From Ctenosaura bakeri (lineage: Eukaryota > Chordata > Lepidosauria > Squamata > Iguanidae), in NCBI GenBank assembly GCA_948474755.1, contig CAOLHI010001139.1, forward strand, positions 62,001 to 126,000: 64,000 nucleotides of DNA, in the 5' to 3' direction. The notes below the pieces were generated by a model, which was not told where the DNA came from, searched no databases, and saw only the letters and a list, made by a program, of their open reading frames with translations. This document shows positions 44,156 to 54,572 of this stretch, one piece after another. Positions within the stretch are counted from its first letter, which is position 1; each line of letters opens with the position of its first letter. The position numbers and the translations under genes were made by a program.

Positions 44156-44465
44156 GCAGCCACAGGCCCATCTTAAAGAATCCTGGCATCTGTGTTAGTG
44201 TGATTTGCAGTTTACTTAGAGTTCTCTGCTGGAAAGTTCTAGTGCACTTCCCTAAACTTTAGTTCCTGATTGAAATGCATGTCTCTCTTCTCATCATGTC
44301 TTGGGAAGAGTAGTTCAATAAGATGCACTAGATGTTCCAGACAAAATTCAGAAATACCCCACCCAGCTCCAGATCTATGGAGCCTTCACCATGGAGTCAT
44401 GGCAGTTAAACTGAAATCAAACCAAAATAGCTACAGATGCTACTTTAGTCTGGACCTAACCAATT
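44156..44465. mobile_element. Palindromic MITE ('accactttaa' family), copy 2, diverged
   Basis: 'gtgatttgcagtttacttag' and the right arm 'ggcagttaaactgaaatcaa' are comparable to the copy just upstream. Poorly conserved. Confidence 0.4.
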
Positions 44466-45964
44466 TTATCTGGCATTCAGTATCACAGTTACAGATGTGT
44501 AACTGAGAATTGTGCATCTGTAGTTGCTCCATATATGTTGTCACAACTGTGGCACTATTGCCATAACTGTAACTACCCTCCTAAACCTACTTCAGGGGGC
44601 ATCAGCTGCATTGAGGGAAGGAGGTCTGTTCTTCTGCAAATTGGGATGTGAGTAGATGCCTTTTCCACCCCCTTCCTGCCAGTGAGTGAGGATGCAACAA
44701 TCAGAAGCAGGATCCCATCACAATTCTTTAATTCATCCACCCATGCCCCAATTGCAAGTGGAACAGATCTCTTCACAGAGGAGCTGCTCCCTGGTAAAGT
44801 AGGTTGCAGGGGTTCAGACCAGGAGATGCTACTTAGTTGCACATACATAACTGAGCAAGTGATGTACAGTTCTGGCCAGTGTTTGTCTGGACATTTATGT
44901 ATGTATGTATGTTTAAAGCTGATGGTTGCCATTTTTTTAATTATTTTATGTTGACAATCTGCTCCCAGGGTCCCCTTGGGCACATCACAAAAATCCTGGC
45001 CATGCAGGAGTACACCTTAAGATGGAAGCCATCACAGATGATGTCTAGCTACAACCTCAGATGGACAGCAGAGATGTCAAGCCAGTCCAGAGGGAGTTAG
45101 CACTGCAATAAGCCTATTGCGAAATTCAGCACTTAAGAAATGTTTGTACATCTGAGATAAACAGTTCACGATAAGCAGCATTCCTGGCGAGGGAAAAATG
45201 TGTATAGCAGTGCAACAGATAATTCTCAAAGGAAGACTGGTTTGACCATACCTACTGCACTCAGAATCACTAGCTGCATTTAAAACAAAAGCATGCACAC
45301 ACATTGATATACACTTTAAACTGCCCTAGATGCAGGGATCACAAAATTTGCTCCTTTATTAAGAATGCAAAAAGTGCCATAATATACAATTTGCTATTTA
45401 GCAGCACTAGAAGTACGAGAACTCACACGGAATGAGGAAGAAGTATGTGGATTCTTTTCTATCCACTAAAGCCAGACTACCTTTAGCCCCTCCCACACTG
45501 CTACGTGCCATAATGATATCAGAGTGGTTCACACTAAAAGCTCACACATGTCACAAGAATGTGCAAAGGGGTAGGGCTGTAGCTATGGAGTGGTGGGAGG
45601 GGGACATTGTCTCCTAATAATTCTAACTCCCTGTATGAACTTTTTCTCCAGTCCTTAAATTTCTAGCACTGCAAAGAATGGGACACTGAATAATATATAC
45701 ACCTGAAACTCTTACATTTGTTGGGTTCACATTCCCTTGATAACTTTACCTGCTCTTTTTCTTTAGCTACCTCTAACCCATAATTTCTAGATGTTCAACT
45801 GAACTTTTAAGTTACTGTTATGCTAGAAATTTGAGGACTGAAGGAAAATTTCATTGTGGGGTCATAATTCATATTCATATGGACTATCATTGCCACCACC
45901 AGTGACAGCAGTAGAAAATCTTCTCCTGCCCATTTGCTGGAGAGACATGGAAAACATCTCTACT
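44466..45964. other. Unannotated stretch
   Basis: (TATG)n at 44894-44912. No gene or named repeat. Confidence 0.4.
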
Positions 45965-46190
45965 TGTATTCGAGCACAATTCCTAGGATTCCTCAGCCAG
46001 CAGAGTCAATGGTCCTGCTGGCTAGGGATCTGAGGAGTTACGTTCCAAAAACATAAATTTTCCAACATCTGGAAGAAGGTTGAAGGGTGACATGATAACA
46101 CTCTTCAAATGCCTGAAGATTTGGAACCTGAAACACTCCTACCTTTATCCCAACTACTCAAACCTGCACAACTACAGGACAGAATACAAA
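45965..46190. repeat. MITE arm followed by a decayed CR1 3' region
   Basis: 'cctaggattcctcagccagc' and 'gctagggatctgaggagtta' form a short palindrome (45985-46045). 'gggtgacatgataacactct' and 'tcaaatgcctgaagatttgg' then match the CR1 3' block seen at 54.5 kb. Confidence 0.5.
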
Positions 46191-46539
46191 GAACCTGCCT
46201 AGCAGATCTTAGGGAACAGAAAGACTAACACAGATGCAGGCACCAAGATATTCTGGAATAACATTATTTAAGATTAAAAGGTAAAAATCAATGTTTTAAT
46301 TGTGCCAAGAAACAGGTAAAGAGGGCAATATTTACAGGAAAGGTATAGCCCCATCCTATGGGTGAGTGCCTCCTAACTCTGCACTCTGGACAAAATGAAG
46401 TTTCCAAAGATTCTTTGAAAGTTCAGAGACTCTTCAAGTTCAGAGATGGATTGTTCCTTTCACATCTTCACTGGCTATCAGTTTGTTTCTGGACTCAAGT
46501 CAAAATGATATTTATGATCTGTGTGTCTGTGTGTGTATA
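46191..46539. other. Unannotated short stretch
   Basis: L2-like words such as 'ttcactggctatcagtttgt' (about 46466) are too short to classify. Confidence 0.35.
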
Positions 46540-46746
46540 TACATGTGCATGTGCCTTCAAATCATCTTTCAACTTATGCTGACTCCATTATTTTCATGGG
46601 GTTTTCTTAGGTGAGGAATACTCACAGGTGGTTTTGCCACTTCCTTTCTCTGAAATACAGCCTACGGTACCTGGTATTCATTTGCGATCTCCCACTCAAG
46701 TACTAACCAGAGCTGACCTTGCTTAGCTTCCAAGATCAGATGAGAT
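46540..46746 (-). repeat. 5S-rRNA-headed Sauria SINE
   Basis: Reversed tail 'atgtgccttcaaatcatctt', body 'caggtggttttgccacttcc', and 5S head 'ccactcaagtactaaccaga' with 'ttgcttagcttccaagatca'. Nearly full length. Confidence 0.9.
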
Positions 46747-46801
46747 TATATTAAAATATAATCCATTTAAAAGATGATTCCCAAGACATTAACAATTTAA
46801 A

Positions 46802-46907
46802 CAATATATATATGTGTGTGTGTGTTTCTGAAAAATGTTTCTGAATATATATACACACACATACATACATATATATATGCGCACACACGCACACACACAT
46901 ACACATA
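46802..46907. repeat. Mixed (TA)n/(TG)n/(CA)n microsatellite
   Basis: Alternating purine-pyrimidine runs ending in 'acacatacacata', directly next to the Tigger-like element. Confidence 0.9.
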
Positions 46908-47837
46908 CAGTTCTTCCTCCACATTTGTGGGTTTGAGACTAGCGGGTTTGATTATTCGTGGGTGGCTTGCCTTTCCCATTTCCACCTCCCATTCCCTAAT
47001 GCAGGGAGAAGATCTCCTTCCCTGCTCTTCCCCACCAGTTATGGCACTGGCAGCTGGTAGGAGAGTGAAATGGGGGGGGGAATCTCCTCTGCCCAGCTCC
47101 CCTTCCAGGCAGCTGAGGGGTCCATCACACTGGGGGAGGGTGGCAGACGGAAGTGAGGAGGGTGATTTCGCACTCCCCCTCTGCTCCCCTGCACCACCAG
47201 AGGAATCCTGCTGGGTGGGTCACAGAGGAAGTGGGGAGGATGATCTTGACCTCTCTGCTCTCCTCCCACACACACCCTGCGTAATCGCCCAAGGGGCGGG
47301 TGGGAGAAACATGGGGGAAGCGCAATCTCACTCTCACCACTCTTCTTCCGCATACCACAGGTGCAATCCTCCCTTGCTCCGGAAGAGGCTTGCAGGAGTG
47401 TGCAGGACTGGTGATCGCTCATTCCCTGCACATCTCGGGGCCTTCGCTCACTGACAACAGCCGGCAGGGGCATGCGGAGAGGAAAATCACCCTTGGCTGC
47501 TGCTGGTGCAATTGGGGTCGCCGTCTGCCCACCTGCAGCTCCAGCACAATTGCCCCAGCAGCAGTGGGGGGGGGGATCATGAGGGAGGAGGAAAAGATTT
47601 TCCTCCTGCACCATCTGCCTGCCCGCAGCTCCAGAAGTGATTGCCCCAGCAGTGAGGAGGAGGGTAAAAGGGAGGAAAGACTTTTTCTCCCCCTCCCATC
47701 TCCTGCCCTCTGCCAGCAACAGCTGGTGTGGCCACATGTGCAGGGAAGGAGGGGTGCTAGGGGGGAGTTATACACAGTTATTTCACTTTCACGGGGGTTC
47801 TCTGCACATATTTCCCATGAATGTGAAGGGCCCACTG
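46908..47837. mobile_element. Tigger-like (TcMar) element, 930 bp, with GC-rich interior
   Basis: The TIRs are 'cagttcttcctccacatttg' and 'atgaatgtgaagggcccactg', flanked by TA (46906-46907 and 47838-47839). The sub-terminal 'ggtttgattattcgtgggtg' is also characteristic. The interior (about 46990-47780) is GC-rich and built from degenerate repeats of 'ctcccctgcaccaccag' and 'gggaggatgat' type units. Frames of over 200 codons occur on both strands but overlap each other and encode low-complexity Pro/Ser/Arg/Gly sequence with no transposase motif. I treat them as spurious. Confidence 0.8.
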
Positions 47838-47879
47838 TATACACACTTACATACACACACAATAGTAAAAACAACACAC

Positions 47880-48190
47880 CTAATTGCTTACCATTCTGCC
47901 CTAGTCAGTTAAGGCTGAAGACTTGTTTAAACAGGAAAGTCTTTGCCTGCCAGTGAAAAAACAGCAGAGAGGAAGCAGACTAAACCTCCCTCAGGAGGGA
48001 GTTCTAAAGCCTAGGAGCAACCACAGAGAATGCTCTCTCCCTCATCCTCACCAGCTGAGCTTGGGAGGGTTGTGGGATGGAGAGAAAACTCATGCTTGAA
48101 GCTCATCAGGCTTGGGCAGGCTCATTATGGGAGGTATGGGCTTTCAGGCAGTGGCTTTGGAGAGAAGCTTCACCAATGTCCAATGGAAAA
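47880..48190 (-). repeat. L2-like LINE 3' region
   Basis: 'gaagacttgtttaaacagga', 'ctcaggagggagttctaaag' and 'gaatgctctctccctcatcc' match the reversed L2 ORF2 C-terminal order. Confidence 0.55.
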
Positions 48191-49624
48191 TTCACCCCAC
48201 TGCTTATAATTCATTCTCACTTTGCTAAAGTCCCACTCTCACACACCAATGGGGCAGTTAAATTGGAAGGGATTAGACCGAGCCCTTATACATATGTGCA
48301 CACATGTTTTCTCCACAACAATCTGCCAGCATACCAGCATACCAAACTTCAGCATTGCTTCCATTCTACAGATAAAAACCCAAGACTGGAAGGTAGTGAA
48401 GGATCCATGGATCTTCATTAAGAACATCTGCCATCAGAAAAATTAACCACACACATGGGCAAATATCACAAGCTCTTGTTTCACAGTGACTCAGAAAACT
48501 GCAGTGGTTGTGTAGCTGAGACAGATTAATTAAGGCAGCCCCATCTGTGCACTGAGTACACCTGAGCTCTGCATGTGAATGGCAGAAAGCCAAGGAAGAT
48601 GGAAAAGGGCATCTGCCATTTTTGGCTTACTACCCACCATACTATTTAACAACTTACTTGTTATCATGTGAGGTATAAAAGTCTTTGGGTTTATGACAGA
48701 TTCTCTAAACACAAGAGGATCAGTGTTCTCATGTAACAATCACCATGTGTTTTCAAAATGAAGAAGATGATGTTACTCAAAAGGTAAGTTTGGATGGATT
48801 TAAAAGGCAAGCATAGGAAGATGAGTATCAAACCATGCAGTGAAATCAGGTCATAGCTGTATCTATCCCAGTAATGTCAATAAAGCTGGTAGCATCTCAC
48901 CAGGGTTTCAGGGATCTTGGGAATCTTAGGAACCTTTCCCAGCTCTGACTGGAGATTTATCATACTATTTCTTCATGGCCTTCCACTGACATACAAACCA
49001 GGCCCAAACTTGCTTAGCTTCTATAATTAGATAAGAAGATCATATGTATTCAGAGTGGCTTGGTGGTAGGGAAAAAGTGCAGAATCTGTTTCTGTCTGCT
49101 ATATTCTGCTCGGGTGAACTCCATTTAATGTCAAAAATTGAAACCTTATGACCGCAAAGGTAAGTTTGGGTAAGGACAGCTGAAAATGGCAAAAGCTAGC
49201 AAAGTATCAGATGAATAGTTTTAGCAATTGGTAGTGATGGAGAAAAGCTATTGTGCATCATGTAGCATACAAATCTGTGACACAAACTGATTGCTACACA
49301 ATTGTTAAATTGTTTAACAATTGCTACACCCCAATTACAGTAGACTCACAGAATCAACAGAGCTTACTTACATGTTGATTTTCCAAGTTTTTATTGATTT
49401 TACTGATCCACAAACAAAATCTCCGTACATTTTAGGGACCAAAATAATTCAGTGCACCTTCCTTACCCATGGTCTCCAGATGAGTGAATTTGAATGTTCA
49501 TGACCACATTGCATTCTATACCTAAAAATGGCATCATGTGCATGTGCACACACGGAAGTGTCCACATGCACGTTGTCACCATTGAATATAATGGGATTGA
49601 AGCAAGTGTGAATTTTACCATTTA
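48191..49624. other. Mostly unannotated; partial 5S SINE at 48985-49045
   Basis: At 48985-49045 'acatacaaaccaggcccaaa' and 'cttgcttagcttctataatt' is a decayed, minus-strand 5S-rRNA head. 49330-49385 carries 'gtagactcacagaatcaaca' of the 'gagtagaccc' family. Two donor-like AAAGGTAAGTTTGG sites (48777, 49154) have no exon support. Confidence 0.4.
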
Positions 49625-49675
49625 CAGAGGTTCCTGGATACAGAGGGAACCCTTGCAGATATGGAGGGCACACTG
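49625..49675. mobile_element. Short Tigger-like fragment
   Basis: 'cagatatggagggcacactg' followed by TA matches the right terminus of the Tigger-like family. Most of the left part is lost. Confidence 0.45.
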
Positions 49676-50395
49676 TACTCATGAATGTTGCGGTCCTTAA
49701 TAAGAAAGAGTGATTTGACACACTGAAACATCTTTATTAAGAAAATGGTCAAGAGCCATAGGATTTTTCCATGTTGAATTTTTTTTAATGAAAAATAATT
49801 TGTAACATAAAGCTGTTTTCTTCATTAAAAAAGTGCATTTTAGAAAACAATGAAATTCAAAATATCATTTTTGTGAAAAATATATTGCATAAAAACAAGA
49901 GTTTTTGTATAAAAATTAACATTTTTGTCCAAACTCTTTTTGCAGAAAATACCCCCAAAACAAATAATTTTTTTTAAAAAAAATACAAAAATACCACCTC
50001 TCATAATTTTGCCGAATGAATGGAGAAAATTTGCTCTTACAGGCAGAATGAAATAATGATGATTTACAGACAACAAAAACAAAACCTTTTGGTCATATAA
50101 AATATTTGGCTGGGCAGAGAGGTCTAAGTCCAATTGCTGGTCCCCACAAAAGCAGATTCCACCAATCAATGGAATTTTCCAAAGTGCTGAATTACAGAGT
50201 TTCCACACATTCAGTGGGAGTACTGTAGCAGGGACTAACAACTGGAGGTAGGCCAGAGTGTTCACTTTTGCATTTTCTAATTTGTATGGCATGATAAGAA
50301 ACTTAGAGTCACCCTTCTAGCTTGCCAGTGTGCTATAGTCATCCTGTAAACATACAAATTCAGATCTACATGCTTGAAAACCAGAGGGGGGGAAT
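49676..50395. other. AT-rich unannotated stretch
   Basis: 49740-50000 is built from A/T runs with 'ttttgtgaaaaat' and 'gtataaaaatt' motifs. No gene. Confidence 0.45.
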
Positions 50396-50519
50396 GCTAT
50401 AATCTTCCAGAAGTTGCTGACCTGCAAATCCCAGAAACTCTAGCCAGAATCATCATCCCTGAGAAATGTCAGGAGTTGCAGTCCAACAATATTTGGAGGG
50501 CCACATTATTCCCACCCCT
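50396..50519. mobile_element. 'agttgcagtccaac' palindromic MITE
   Basis: Arms 'ttccagaagttgctgacctg' and 'gagttgcagtccaacaatat' with a centre 'cagccagaat-catcatccct'-like palindrome, ending 'gggccacattattcccaccc'. Confidence 0.5.
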
Positions 50520-50572
50520 GCTCCATATACCTGGAACACTGAGCAAACATTGGTCTCAACCAAACATATCCT

Positions 50573-50668
50573 TTGTTGTTGTTGTGTGCCTTCAAATCAT
50601 TTCCAACTTATGGTGACCCTGCGGCAAACCTATCACTGGGTTTTCTGGGGCTGAGTGTGTGTGACATG
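50573..50668 (-). repeat. Truncated Sauria-type SINE (tail and body only)
   Basis: 'ttgttgttgtgtgccttcaa', 'acttatggtgaccctgcggc' and 'gttttctggggctgagtgtg'. The tRNA head is missing. Confidence 0.85.
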
Positions 50669-50689
50669 CTCAAACTCACGCATAAATAT

Positions 50690-50945
50690 CTGCATGCAGA
50701 AATATGCCACATGAGTGCTATGCAACCTCCATGCAGAACAGCAATATTGTGCATCACATGTTAATGACTAGGTGCATTTGCACTATGCACAATACTTGAT
50801 GCATGTACACAATGCACAGTAAAGGATGCACAACCACAATGCAAATTATGGGATACACAACTGCACTAAGTAAAAAAGCATAATCTCAGTGCAAAGTATA
50901 GAATGTGCAACCACAACATAATGCACTATGCACAACTTGCAAAGC
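50690..50945. repeat. Degenerate TGCACAA-rich tandem repeat
   Basis: Units such as 'aggatgcacaaccacaatgc', 'gaatgtgcaaccacaacat' and 'tgcactatgcacaac' recur with a period of about 30-38 bp. No open frame or gene. A similar composition is seen at 15.35 and 60.86 kb. Confidence 0.65.
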
Positions 50946-51567
50946 CAAGGCACAGATGACCATGCTGTGCTTCCACTGCTATCAGCCGACTACATCCATT
51001 ACACCATGGTGACTTTCTGGTCACACATGCATAGCATGTACGTCCTATCAGAGTTCCAGCCAAACTGTCAGATAATTTGGCCCTTACTCTCGCTGGGCAA
51101 TGGACATATTAATCTTCCTTTAACATATTGTATTGGTATCCTTGCAATCACTAGGATCACACAGAAAGCAAAACTGCCACATGAAATGTGAAGCACTCTT
51201 TATTCACCATATTTACACATAACGCTTTTTCTCAGGAAAGCAAATAAATATGAAAAGATGAGCACATCTCCAAATATAGAGCAGATGTGTGCCAGACAGA
51301 CAGTTGGGAGTAGCTAGTCTACTCAGTTGCCAGCTGGCTGTGAAAACAAAAACAAAAAAACAGGCTGTTCCTTAGTTCTTTGGTAAAGCATGTGCTTTGC
51401 AGGCTGAAAATCTTTGGGTTGAGTCATAGTGTCATCAGGTAAGGCAAGCAATAATTCTTATCTGAAACTCTGTGGAACTACTGCCAGTCTAAGACCACCA
51501 GAGCTGGAAAAAGTTACCTTTTGGTGGCCATACTTTCCAGACTCTCCTAGTCAGCAATGGTGTAGAC
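50946..51567. other. Unannotated stretch
   Basis: No named repeat or gene. Confidence 0.4.
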
Positions 51568-51735
51568 CAGTGCTGCTTAAGCTGATATCAGGAATCAGTA
51601 GGGCTGTTTCCCAATGTGCCAGGGACCAGGACCATATTTATGCCCATTGGCCACAGCTGTTTCTTTCTTTCCTGGAAACTTACCATGGACTGGCAACCAG
51701 CTCTAATCTACAGATCACCAGTGTGAGTAGTAATG
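51568..51735. mobile_element. hAT-type MITE, 168 bp, perfect 8-bp TSD
   Basis: Ends 'cagtgctgcttaagctgata' and 'gtgtgagtagtaatg' (decayed TIRs). GTGTAGAC occurs exactly on both sides (51560-51567 and 51736-51743). The interior includes 'ccattggccacagctgtttc'. No coding capacity. Confidence 0.85.
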
Positions 51736-51743
51736 GTGTAGAC

Positions 51744-52845
51744 CATCTTTTTCTAACATGTTGTTCCCTGAAATGTAACTCTACTCAGCCACATCAGTGT
51801 GACCGGTTGATAGGAAATAAGATATTCTTGTATTTCTGACTCTGTGCTGCAGAAATTGTCTTTTTGAGGGGGCGGGGGTAATAAGAACAATTAACTGCTA
51901 GCTACTTCCAAACAAACAGGGCCAGTCCAAGATATTTTGCTAGCTGACGGGAAGAAGAAGATGGTAGGCCCCTTCCAGCCCACGTAGCACAGCCAACAAT
52001 TGAATCTTGTAGCACTATTGATAAGACATCATTCTCTATCACACTTCAATGCAGCAGGCTAGCTAGGCAAACTCAGTGGGACACACCTCTCTTCTCCAAT
52101 GCCTTGCTTTCCTCTCCCAGTATCTGCAACCAGAGATGAACAGATCACCCTCCTTAATGGTAGACCAGCTTTACCGGCATGCTTTCTTCAAAGGAGAATA
52201 TACAGAATGGGTTAAGATTTGGCAAGCCTAGACTCATCTTCCCTCTCCAAATGTTTCATGTCATGTACCTCTTCTGCACTCTTTATGCCTCCACAGCAGG
52301 AATGTGATAACACCCTTGTATGTACAAAGCACATGCTAGCTCTTAGAGCAATTTCAGACAAGGCCCCTGCATACCCTCCATCATACTCACAGCATTACAG
52401 TAGAAGGAAGTGGAGGGCAGTTATCTAGCCACTGAGGGATGAACCTCCACACATACACATGTTTGGACTGTAAGCAGCTCGAGGCTCTTTCTTCATAATA
52501 GTTCTTTATCTTTCAAGTTAACTTCAGCTGGACAGCCCTTCAAAGGGAGGATGCTTTCAAAGAGAATTCTCCAACAGCCCTTCAAATGGAAGATGGTCAT
52601 AAACAGCCCCCATCACATCCTACTTGAGGGATGATTGCCAGAGTCTGAACAGGCCCGTGTAGTTGTCTCTTTAATGAATAAGTGAATATCAATATATTAA
52701 TGATTATTAAATTATGAAAGAGAATGATAAATGGGATTTGCAGCAGAAATGAAGGGATGATAAGATTATGTTCTCTGTCATGATAAGATGCCAAGTGTGT
52801 TCTCTGTCTGTTAAAGGGTGGGAACATTTCTGGTTGTTCCCTAGC
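51744..52845. other. Unannotated stretch
   Basis: No named repeat or gene. 52510-52600 has an imperfect direct repeat around 'cagcccttcaaa(g/t)ggaaga'. Confidence 0.4.
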
Positions 52846-53005
52846 CCCACCCAGTGGTGACTGATCACTGATTTGGGTAGTAGTCCAAATTATAAAGGAG
52901 CTGTCCAAGATGCTAAACTCTATCCCAAAAAATAGGTTCAGCACCTCGGATAGTCTTGTTAAAATTCTGACTAAAACCCGGATGGGATTCACCACTCCAC
53001 TCTGG
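52846..53005. mobile_element. Palindromic MITE ('aaggtgctgaact' family), copy 3
   Basis: 'gagctgtccaagatgctaaa' pairs with 'ggttcagcacctcggatagt'. Outer parts 'cagtggtgactgatcactg' and 'gggattcaccactcc'. The best palindrome of the three copies. Confidence 0.65.
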
Positions 53006-54009
53006 AACTACCATCTGTCTCATCCATGTTACCACAAGTTGGTGCCTCCCCGATCTACATGGGAAATGCTTTTTCAAAAACCCTATGTAACTAGGTGCTG
53101 ACATGGTTGGGTGGGAATGGTACAGCCTCTTTTTGCTTTTAAAGAGAAAAACTTTGTAGGAATCATGAAGAAAAGCCACTCAGGGCATGGAGGTCAACAA
53201 AACCACATGCTCATTGCTGTATATCAGATGGTTGCCAGCAAAAGAGGTCATTTTGAAAACTGCCAGCCCTGCTCATACATATATTTTCTTCCCTTCCAAA
53301 ATAACCTGCCTTCTTCTCCTAAATGTTCACACCACAAACTAATGCATTTCATGATGTTTTCCCATCCATAATTTAAAAAGCGACTTAAACAAAAGTAGGC
53401 CAACAAGGAAAAAGTGTTAAGTTTCAAATATAAATATATACACTTGTGGGTTATGTTGGTTAAATAGTTGCTCTGCATTTCACTGTCCTGTTCCAGGGTG
53501 TTCACAGATGTAGAGATGGTTTCCTTCACAGCATGCACTCACCCATCCATTAAAAAAAAAAGCCTAGACTCAGGAATCTTCTGTCTAGAGATAGAAAGTG
53601 GTCTCCCTAACAGATTTTGCCAATTTTGCTGATATTGACCAAGATTCCCACTCGTGCATCTTTCATGGAACAGGGGTAGGTCCCTCTTCTCCCCTGAGTG
53701 TGCACAAGCACTTAGAAGCTTCTGGCCACAGCTCTATGTTCCCCACCACCACTACCACCACTGTAAACTGCTTGGCTGCAGGCATGTACCTAGGCAGTGT
53801 CTAATTGCTCTTGTGCTCCTGAAGAAGAACAGCCACATACACTCAAACAAGGACCAAACCTTCCTCTTCTTTGCTGAGGGTGCAGGGACAGCCAGAGAGC
53901 TCCCAATTGTACCCCCATCGCCAATCGACTCTTGGAAGGGTAGAGCTTTGTCCACCTGTCCCCTGGCAACCCTTGTGAACCAGGAGCAATGGATACTTTC
54001 TCACATAAT
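53006..54009. other. Unannotated stretch
   Basis: Frames over 53598-54088 have no splice or domain support. No repeat named. Confidence 0.4.
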
Positions 54010-54190
54010 ACCTGATGGTAAGAGATATTCAACAGTGGGATGCACTCACTTAGAAGGCATTGAGCTGTCACAAGTTGGTGGTTTTTAAGTAGAGGTTTGA
54101 TGGCCACCTCTCAGGAGTCGAGCCCCTCCATCATTATAGGAGGACTTAACTAGATGAGGTTTCCTCCCATCTCCATGATTCTATGACTCT
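54010..54190 (+). repeat. CR1-type LINE 3' end
   Basis: 'caacagtgggatgcactcac', 'tttttaagtagaggtttgat' and 'ggccacctctcaggagtcga', ending 'catctccatgattctatgac'. Standard CR1 tail order, diverged. Confidence 0.8.
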
Positions 54191-54374
54191 CTCGTTCTTT
54201 TGGGAAACTTCTCATCAAGTGGAAATGTAGCAGCGTATGTCAGCTTGCCTGGATCCCACTCTCAAATGCAGAGGAGCCCATCCATTAAAAAAAGGTGCAA
54301 CCCTTTCCAAAAGGCTCCTTCCCAATCCAGCTCATAGTTACCTGCAAGCCTCCTGGAACAGCAGCAACAGAAAT

Positions 54375-54572
54375 GGCAGCAGCAGGTCAAACAAAGAAGG
54401 AGATTGAGATTCTGGATCATGTTCAGTAGAGAGAGACCAAAATGGTGAAAGACCTAGAAGCCATGCCCTATGAGGAATGGTTTAGCCTCGAGAAGAGAAG
54501 GATAAGAGGTGACATAGTAGCTATGTTTAAAGAAGGTGGAGCAAACTTGCTTTCTGATGCTCCAAAGACTAG
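54375..54572 (+). repeat. CR1-type LINE 3' region, part 1 (before the insertion)
   Basis: 'gaccaaaatggtgaaagacc', 'catgccctatgaggaatggt', 'ggataagaggtgacatagta' and 'tttctgatgctccaaagact' are sequential blocks of a CR1 C-terminus/3'UTR. It breaks at 54572 and resumes after 55197. Confidence 0.85.

Noticed and set aside
46816..47956. Several open frames above 200 codons on both strands, which look like genes
   Set aside because: They overlap each other on opposite strands inside a GC-rich, low-complexity transposon interior and lack any known domain. High GC lowers stop-codon frequency.
48777..48790. Splice donor after a short ATG frame (AAAAG|GTAAGT)
   Set aside because: No acceptor or conserved frame upstream. 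A near-identical AAAGGTAAGTTTGG at 49154 suggests a short repeat.
51429..51839. 136-codon frame
   Set aside because: It runs across a hAT MITE and both flanks, with no splice or domain support.
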